DNA from: Chryseobacterium bernardetii
GTDB lineage: Bacteria > Bacteroidota > Bacteroidia > Flavobacteriales > Weeksellaceae
Direction: 5' to 3'
Assembly (NCBI RefSeq): GCF_003815975.1
Contig: NZ_CP033932.1
Span: 2,647,501-2,711,500 of the forward strand
DNA: 64,000 nucleotides
This document shows, piece after piece, positions 58,734 through 64,000 of this stretch. The notes below the pieces were generated by a model, which made no database searches, was not told the origin of the DNA, and worked only from the letters and a program-made list of their open reading frames with translations. The position numbers were made by a program, and so were the translations under genes. Position 1 is the first letter of the stretch. Every line of letters begins with the position of its first letter.

Positions 58734-60696
58734 CGATGTTGAGTTCTATATTAATGGTTGTACCTTGGCTGTCTGAACTTATTTCCATGGTTCCTTTCAG
58801 GTAATCAACCCTGTTCTTCAGATTGCGGAGTCCCATGCTCTTTGTTTTTTGTGCTTTAGTGCTTTCAAACCCTTTTCCATTGTCTTCAATAGTTATGAAA
58901 AAATCTTTTTCAGATTGAGAGCATTGTAATAAAATACTGGTGGCTTCAGAATGCTTGATGGCATTAGCTAATAGCTCCTGTGCAATCCTGTAAATATTAA
59001 GCTGGATATTTAAAGGCAGTTTTTTTTCAATATTGATCGCCTGGAAGTCTATGTCTATATCTTTTCTGTTGTAAAATTCACAAAGGTCGTTCAGAGCGGT
59101 CTCCAGCCCAAAATTAAGCAAGGATTCAGGCATAAGATTTCTTGCTACGTGCCGAAGTTCACTTACAGAATTATCAAGCTGCCCCAAAATTTTGTAGAAC
59201 TCCTGATCTTTTGCAGCATCCAGATGGCTGGCAGACCACGTTGAAAAATTAATTTTTACTCCGGCCAGCATTCCGCCTAAGCCATCGTGAAGATCTCTTG
59301 CAATACGCTCTCTTTCCCTTTCTTCTCCCTCAAGAATAGCCTTTGTTAATGAGAGTTCTTCCTTTTGTCTGATATCGTTAATCTTTTGCTCAGAAATCTT
59401 TTTATTTTTTCTAAAAATGATATACAGGAAGACCAGAAGGCTTATAACCAATAATAAAATAAGGCTTAGCCCCCATAAATAAGAGTTTTTCTTATTTACC
59501 TCAAGTTCTTTCTGATTCTTTTCCGCATTTAATGTAGCTATTTTTCTTTCCTTTTCCGCAGCATTATATTTAGCCTCAATTTTATTGATCTCAAGTTTTA
59601 CATTTTCAGTATTCAGGCTGTCGTTAAGTTTAGAATATTTCTGTTCCCAAACCAAAGCTTCCTTTGTATTTTCCATCTCTTCATTTAAAGAGGAAAGCTG
59701 TTTATAAATGGTTTTTCTGTTATTAAGGTCAAGAGCAAGTGATTTTTCTGTTAAAACATCTTCTAACGCACCCTTAGCTTCGTTATATCTTTTCAGTTTC
59801 CTTAAAATATCATATTTATTGAAATAAAACATCTGTGCCAGTAGATTCTGATTAAATCTTTTAGCATAAAAAAGTCCCTTTTCAATAACAGGTAATGCTT
59901 CAGGATTCTTTTGTCTGGTAATAAAATAAAGCGTTTTGCTATAATAGTAGAAAGCGTTAACGGAAGAATCCGGATAAGGGCTGATGAGTATTTCTGCCTT
60001 ATCCAAAAACTTTTTAGCTTCATCTCCTTTGGCCTGATAGCAAAAATTATTAGCCAGATTTAAGTAAGTAAAAAATAGTTCAGGAGAATGGGGATAATGC
60101 TTTTCAAGAATTTTTAATGCTTTAGTATTATAATCTTCAGATTTTTTGAACTCTGCATTGTAAGTAAGAATAACGGCAAGCTGGGTATACAAAAGCCCAA
60201 GATTGCTGCTATTCTCATATTTTTTAGCCAATGGAATACTTTTTTCAAGAATGGTCTTTACTAAAAAAGGGTAGCCTTCTTTGTCTTTCTGGGTTACTCC
60301 ATAGCTATACCAGGCAGCTGCCTGAAGGAGATGAGATTCTTCATTTTTGAATTGTGATAATGCTTTAATAGCCTTTTGATAAGCGATGGCAGCTTTTCCT
60401 TTATTTCTGTCCAGATTATATTGCGCTTCGTAGAAATCATATTTGGCAGAGAGAAAAGGATCATTTTTAATAAATGCCTTACCGTTTTGCAGATATCTTT
60501 TACTTAAAACGGAATCCATATTCCTGTAATAATTCGACAAAAGGAAATTGGTATTTGCTTTTGCTTTTGTAGTTCCATTACTTCTAAGAATGTTTTGTAA
60601 ACTGTCTAAGTAGGGCTTTTCATTAAGCGGAATCAGTTGTTGTGATTGTACGCTGAAAGCCAGTAATATGTTGAATAGGATCAGTAATCTCTTCAT
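58723..60696 (-). CDS. TPR-containing sensor histidine kinase (HisKA_3 type)
   Basis: A 657-residue kinase with signal peptide (LLILFNILLAFSVQSQ), a periplasmic tetratricopeptide-repeat region (about 45-360), a coiled coil (365-402), one membrane segment (405-428) and a cytoplasmic kinase: HisKA_3 H-box with H470 (RIARDLHDGLGG), N-box N578 (ELLANAIKHSE) and G-box IEDNGKGF (D605). The TPR sensor suggests that a protein or peptide in the periplasm is sensed. It is paired with the NarL-type regulator by gene overlap. Confidence 0.92.
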   Translation of the reverse strand: MKRLLILFNILLAFSVQSQQLIPLNEKPYLDSLQNILRSNGTTKAKANTNFLLSNYYRNMDSVLSKRYLQNGKAFIKNDPFLSAKYDFYEAQYNLDRNKGKAAIAYQKAIKALSQFKNEESHLLQAAAWYSYGVTQKDKEGYPFLVKTILEKSIPLAKKYENSSNLGLLYTQLAVILTYNAEFKKSEDYNTKALKILEKHYPHSPELFFTYLNLANNFCYQAKGDEAKKFLDKAEILISPYPDSSVNAFYYYSKTLYFITRQKNPEALPVIEKGLFYAKRFNQNLLAQMFYFNKYDILRKLKRYNEAKGALEDVLTEKSLALDLNNRKTIYKQLSSLNEEMENTKEALVWEQKYSKLNDSLNTENVKLEINKIEAKYNAAEKERKIATLNAEKNQKELEVNKKNSYLWGLSLILLLVISLLVFLYIIFRKNKKISEQKINDIRQKEELSLTKAILEGEERERERIARDLHDGLGGMLAGVKINFSTWSASHLDAAKDQEFYKILGQLDNSVSELRHVARNLMPESLLNFGLETALNDLCEFYNRKDIDIDFQAINIEKKLPLNIQLNIYRIAQELLANAIKHSEATSILLQCSQSEKDFFITIEDNGKGFESTKAQKTKSMGLRNLKNRVDYLKGTMEISSDSQGTTINIELNIDGE

Positions 60697-60805
60697 CAGG
60701 TATCAGTTCTGGAGAATTTATTTTTAAAAAACGCTCAATTTAATTAAAAATTTCAGCATAAAAAATACCTGAATTTAGGTAGAAAAAATTACACAATTTT
60801 CAGGA

Positions 60806-60836
60806 TTGATAAAGTTTCATGACTCTAATAGCTTTG
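60806..60836 (+). promoter_or_regulatory. promoter of second small lipoprotein
   Basis: TTG (60806-60808), 20 bases, TAGCTTTG (60829-60836): good match to the Bacteroidetes consensus. It leaves a leader of about 55 bases. It lies in the 203-base region divergent from the kinase gene. Confidence 0.6.
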
Positions 60837-60899
60837 CAGAAGCGAAATCACTAATCATAGAATATCAAATAAAGTAACTAAAATTTAAACAAAAAGATT

Positions 60900-61322
60900 A
60901 TGAAAAAAACGAGAATAAACCAGCTTCTGAAAGGTACATTCGTCGTGCTGCTTGCAACTGTATTAATGGGTTTTGTATCCTCTTGCAGTAAAGATGATGA
61001 CGATGATAATAACGTGATAGGAGCAGGGAAGAGCCACAAAGTAGTTTTTAAGGCTATTGCTTCTGCGGGAGCTGATATTGATGGGGCTGTATACGGAATT
61101 GATAGTAATGCTACAACTGCTTCCAGCCTTAGCGGAACAACATGGTCAAGTCCTGAAGTTACTGCAGAAAAAGGGTCTTATAATGCGAATGTGGTTGTAA
61201 ATGCTATAGGCCCCAACGCTTCTTCTACTTTAAAGGTTCAGATCTGGGTAGATGGTGAGCTTAAAAAAGAAGGAACTTCAAGCGGGCAGTATTTATCAGC
61301 TTCTGCATCATATACATTTTAA
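60900..61322 (+). CDS. small lipoprotein, paralogue of the one at 57614
   Basis: A 140-residue lipoprotein (signal ending FVSSC, Cys 29, then an acidic SKDDDDDNN). The mature domain has HKVVFKAIASAGADIDGAVY, then SGTTWSSPEVTAEKGSYNAN and LKVQIWVDGELKKEGTSSG. It repeats the pattern of the lipoprotein at 57614 with low identity. It is expressed divergently from the histidine kinase. A surface or periplasmic ligand for the TPR sensor is one possible role, as inference. Confidence 0.78.
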   Translation: MKKTRINQLLKGTFVVLLATVLMGFVSSCSKDDDDDNNVIGAGKSHKVVFKAIASAGADIDGAVYGIDSNATTASSLSGTTWSSPEVTAEKGSYNANVVVNAIGPNASSTLKVQIWVDGELKKEGTSSGQYLSASASYTF

Positions 61323-61341
61323 AATAACTAATACCTTCAAA

Positions 61342-61388
61342 ATAAAAAGTGGCGCCGGGATTCATCCCGGCGCCACTTTTTATATTCT
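61342..61388 (+). terminator. strong bidirectional terminator
   Basis: A perfect 19-bp stem (61342-61360 with 61365-61383), loop ttca, flanked by A and T runs on the two sides. It lies between the lipoprotein and the convergent tyrS gene and can end both transcripts. Confidence 0.92.
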
Positions 61389-61395
61389 TTTTAAA

Positions 61396-62691
61396 TTAAA
61401 TAACTTTTACAATGAAATAGCTTTTTTTACCTTTTTGAAGTAATAAGAACTTACCATCAATAAGATCAGTTTCATTTGCTGTAAAAGTATCATTTACTTT
61501 TTGCTTGTTAACAGAGATTGCATTTCCTTTGATTTCTCTCTGTGCTTCACTCTTAGATTTCAGGAATCCTGATTTTTCAGAAAGAAGATCAACAATGCTG
61601 ATACCCAATACATCGGCTTTTGCTATTTCTTTTTGTGGAACACCGTCAAAAACTTCAAGGAAAGTTTCTTCATCAAGACTTACCAGGTCTTCAGCAGTAG
61701 AACGTCCGAAAAGAATTTCAGAAGCTTTAAGCGCCTTTTCATATTCTTCTCTTCCATGTACCCAAACTGTAACTTCTTCAGCCAATTTTTTCTGAAGTTT
61801 TCTTTCATGGGCTGCTGTTTTGTGCTCTTCAATTAAAGTTTCAATTTCTTCTTTCCCAAGGAATGTATAGAATTTAATAAATCTTTCAGCATCTTCATCG
61901 GTAGCATTCAGCCAGAACTGGTAGAATTTGTATGGTGAAGTTTTCTTTTTATCTAACCAATAGTTTTCTCCGCTTTCAGACTTCCCGAATTTGGAACCAT
62001 CCGCTTTTGTAATCAAAGGAACGGTTAGAGCAAATGCCTCACCCTGAGCTTTTCTACGGATTAATTCTGTTCCCGTGGTAATATTTCCCCACTGGTCAGA
62101 ACCTCCCATCTGAAGCTTCACATTGTTATTTTGATATAGGTGAAGGAAATCATATCCCTGAATCAGTTGATACGTAAACTCTGTAAAACTCATTCCATCT
62201 GCGCCAGACTCTCCAGAAAATCTCTTCTTTACGGAGTCTTTGGCCATCATGTAGTTCACTGTGATGTTCTTCCCCACATTTTTAGCAAAATCAAGGAAAG
62301 AAATATTCTTCATCCAGTCGTAGTTGTTTACTAATTCCGCTTTATTAGGCTCATTGCCTGCAAAATCAAGGAATCTTGAAAGCTGGTTTTTCAGACAGTC
62401 TACATAGTGTAAAAGCGTTTCCTCGTCCAAAAGGTTTCTCTCTGCAGATTTTCCGGATGGATCACCAATCATTCCCGTAGCTCCTCCTACCAAGGCAATT
62501 GGCTTGTGGCCATGCTGCTGGAAGTGGGCTAAAATTTTTATCTGAATAAGACTTCCGATATGTAAAGAATCGGCCGTTGGATCAAAACCAATATATGCAG
62601 TTGTTACCTCTTTATTCAGTTGTTCTTCGGTTCCGGGCATCATATCAGCAAAAAGACCACGCCATTTCAGTTCTTCTATAAAGGAATTCAT
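61396..62691 (-). CDS. tyrS: tyrosyl-tRNA synthetase
   Basis: A 431-residue class I aminoacyl-tRNA synthetase. The signature motifs are [14 protein letters not shown] (HIGH-type) and SKFGKSESG (KMSKS-type), with the tyrosine pocket seen in [14 protein letters not shown] and [12 protein letters not shown]. An S4 RNA-binding domain (about 365-431) closes the protein. It charges tRNA-Tyr in the cytoplasm. It is a normal housekeeping gene, which supports a chromosomal location for this part. Confidence 0.97.
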   Translation of the reverse strand: MNSFIEELKWRGLFADMMPGTEEQLNKEVTTAYIGFDPTADSLHIGSLIQIKILAHFQQHGHKPIALVGGATGMIGDPSGKSAERNLLDEETLLHYVDCLKNQLSRFLDFAGNEPNKAELVNNYDWMKNISFLDFAKNVGKNITVNYMMAKDSVKKRFSGESGADGMSFTEFTYQLIQGYDFLHLYQNNNVKLQMGGSDQWGNITTGTELIRRKAQGEAFALTVPLITKADGSKFGKSESGENYWLDKKKTSPYKFYQFWLNATDEDAERFIKFYTFLGKEEIETLIEEHKTAAHERKLQKKLAEEVTVWVHGREEYEKALKASEILFGRSTAEDLVSLDEETFLEVFDGVPQKEIAKADVLGISIVDLLSEKSGFLKSKSEAQREIKGNAISVNKQKVNDTFTANETDLIDGKFLLLQKGKKSYFIVKVI

Positions 62692-62863
62692 TGATTTTTT
62701 TCTTTAAAATTTTACCGTGCAAAGATAATAAATTCAGAAGTATAAAGTCAAAAGCCGGCAAAAGTAAAATAGCAAAAAAGATTGATAGAGTAAATAAAAC
62801 AGATATTTTATTTCCTTAATGCTTTCTTGCCAAGCAAAAATCACCATTAACAGCCGATCCCGC

Positions 62864-62895
62864 TTTGCATTTTCAACCCAAATAATCTATATTTG
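62864..62895 (+). promoter_or_regulatory. promoter of ECF sigma factor gene
   Basis: TTTG (62864-62867), 20 bases, TATATTTG (62888-62895) agrees with the Bacteroidetes consensus. The ATG at 62902 follows only six bases after the box. The message is nearly or wholly leaderless, and this argues against the TTG at 62893, which lies in the promoter. Confidence 0.7.
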
Positions 62896-62901
62896 TTATT
62901 A

Positions 62902-63462
62902 ATGAAAGACGAACAGCTATTTCTGCTCATTCAAAAGGCCAAGGACAAAGACCAGAAGGCTCAGACTAAACTCATCAATGTTTTTTGGGTGGATGTATTT
63001 TCATTTGTCATGAAAAAGGTGAAAGATGAAAATGATGCCGATGAGATCACCGTGAATGTTTTTTCCAAAGTATTATCAAAATTGGATATGTTCGACCCGC
63101 ATTTTCAGTTTAAAACCTGGATTCTAACCATTGCCCAGAATACTGTTATTGATTTTTGGAGAAAGAAAAACCGTGAAAATGAAGATGCCATTGAAAATCT
63201 TGATGAGGTAAAAAATCAATATGCAAAATCCCCTGAAGAGCTTTTAATTTCCGAAGAAGAGCAAAAGAAAATCATCAAAACCATTGAATCCCTGGATGCC
63301 AATTATCAGGATATCATCAAGCTAAGGTTTTTTGAGGAAAAAAGCATCAAGGAAATAGCCGAAGAATTGGGAATTTCTGTAGCCAATACAAAAGTTCGTG
63401 TAATGCGGGCTAAAAAAGTTCTTGCTGAGCTGCTTAAAAATAATGAGTTTGAAGATAACTAG
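62902..63462 (+). CDS. ECF RNA polymerase sigma factor
   Basis: A 186-residue extracytoplasmic-function sigma factor. Region 2 is seen as DADEITVNVFSKVLSKLDMF and FQFKTWILTIAQNTVIDFWR; region 4 as DIIKLRFFEEKSIKEIAEEL with GISVANTKVRVMRAKKVL. There is no anti-sigma gene right after it within the window. The start was moved to the ATG because the upstream TTG overlaps the -7 promoter element. Target genes are not known. Confidence 0.9.
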   Translation: MKDEQLFLLIQKAKDKDQKAQTKLINVFWVDVFSFVMKKVKDENDADEITVNVFSKVLSKLDMFDPHFQFKTWILTIAQNTVIDFWRKKNRENEDAIENLDEVKNQYAKSPEELLISEEEQKKIIKTIESLDANYQDIIKLRFFEEKSIKEIAEELGISVANTKVRVMRAKKVLAELLKNNEFEDN

Positions 63463-63526
63463 ACTGTTGTTGGAAAATACGAAGAGACGGGAAGTTAGAA
63501 ATTATACTGTGCTTTAAGGCGGTAAA

Positions 63527-64000
63527 TTATATAAAAATTTCAGCTTTGGTTTTAGGAAGTATAATCTTTATACTTTTGTCATTTCTATTCTGAAGCTTAA
63601 TTTTGATACCCTTTTTAATGTATGTTTCTTTTTGGGAAGGTCCATATTCTTTAATATTATCAACATCATTCTTAAAATGAATCTGTCCTGTGGAAAGGTT
63701 GAAATCTACAGTTCTGATATAATCTCCCGGTCTTCCCGAACTTGAAGTATGTCCTATCAGTTCAAAATGACCGTTCTGGAACCTGTATTTATCAGTATAA
63801 GCCCATTTCCAGCTGCTGCCGCCGAAGTGATTGATAATTAAAATACCTTTTTCTATAGTCGTTCCTGAATAAGGGTCACCCATAATCCCGCCGGATTCAC
63901 TATCAAGAATAGCATGTATAGATTTTTCAAGGATTTTCCATTCACCATTTATCTTTTTCAGGATCTGAATTTCACGGAGGTCACCAAGTTCGCCCGGGTC
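63527..64000 (-). CDS. hypothetical protein, 5' end outside window
   Basis: The minus-strand frame stays open to the right edge, so the internal ATG at 63883 is not necessarily the start; 157 C-terminal residues are visible. It contains DPGELGDLREIQILKK at the visible beginning, LIINHFGGSSWKWAYTDKYR in the middle and GHTSSSGRPGDYIRTVDFN later. I do not recognise the family. The pattern of short beta strands suggests an exported beta-rich protein, but the signal peptide, if any, is off the window. Confidence 0.7.
   Translation of the reverse strand, partial: DPGELGDLREIQILKKINGEWKILEKSIHAILDSESGGIMGDPYSGTTIEKGILIINHFGGSSWKWAYTDKYRFQNGHFELIGHTSSSGRPGDYIRTVDFNLSTGQIHFKNDVDNIKEYGPSQKETYIKKGIKIKLQNRNDKSIKIILPKTKAEIFI

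Overview
The window looks like a piece of a Flavobacteriia genome (Weeksellaceae; Chryseobacterium- or Elizabethkingia-like). The grounds are the low GC content, promoters of the Bacteroidetes type (TTTG, about 19 bases, TAnnTTTG), weak Shine-Dalgarno signals, an RteC-family conjugative-transposon regulator, an ISAon1-like transposase relic and many SPII lipoproteins. Genus is inferred from protein style only.

Layout. (1) 1-7856: edge of a Bacteroidetes integrative and conjugative element (ICE): the end of a large unrecognised protein, a lipoprotein, and a giant fused adenine-methylase/SNF2-helicase. (2) 7.9-11.6 kb: arsenic operon arsR, DUF6428, arsN-like acetyltransferase, metallophosphoesterase, GcvH-like lipoyl protein, acr3, without an arsenate reductase, followed by a dead bleomycin-resistance-type gene. 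(3) 12.2-13.4 kb: mercury-type cassette (ArsR/SmtB regulator, MerT-MerP fusion, GDCCVxC protein) without merA. (4) 13.5-22.5 kb: Fur-family regulator and a Zn/Cd/Co-type efflux operon (RND pump fused to its TolC-like partner, adaptor, P-type ATPase). (5) 22.8-41.6 kb: rteC, then a long copper region: AraC regulator with a metal-binding-like N-terminus, CopA ATPase, CopZ-like protein, Cys-rich and DUF3347 proteins, CopB ATPase, split CusA, CusC, two CusB adaptors, a haem-binding-domain protein and a multicopper oxidase fused to a CopB-like barrel. The genes of 24.4-31.2 kb are visibly richer in GC than their neighbours, so the cargo is a mosaic.

(6) 41.9-48.1 kb: a defence module. A type III CBASS operon (CD-NTase, HORMA, TRIP13-like ATPase, 2TM-NUDIX-like effector) lies beside a divergent cassette of an ImmA/IrrE metallopeptidase, a small unknown protein and a sigma-factor-like protein. 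Between them are repeated palindromes and a 58-residue conserved small protein. This is the most interesting part of the window: it suggests a protease-controlled regulatory circuit attached to CBASS.

(7) 48.5-48.7 kb: an intact tRNA-Asp(GTC) whose last 18 bases are repeated 108 bp upstream, the expected footprint of the right end of the integrated element. (8) 48.7-64 kb: chromosome-like genes: transposase relic, surface proteins, LuxR regulator, L,D-transpeptidase, aspartyl protease with PDZ domain, esterase, a TPR histidine kinase and response regulator pair between two related small lipoproteins, tyrS, an ECF sigma factor and an incomplete protein at the right edge.

Together the first 48.5 kb reads as a mobile element carrying metal-detoxification cargo plus anti-phage and possibly anti-restriction functions, and the rest as host backbone.
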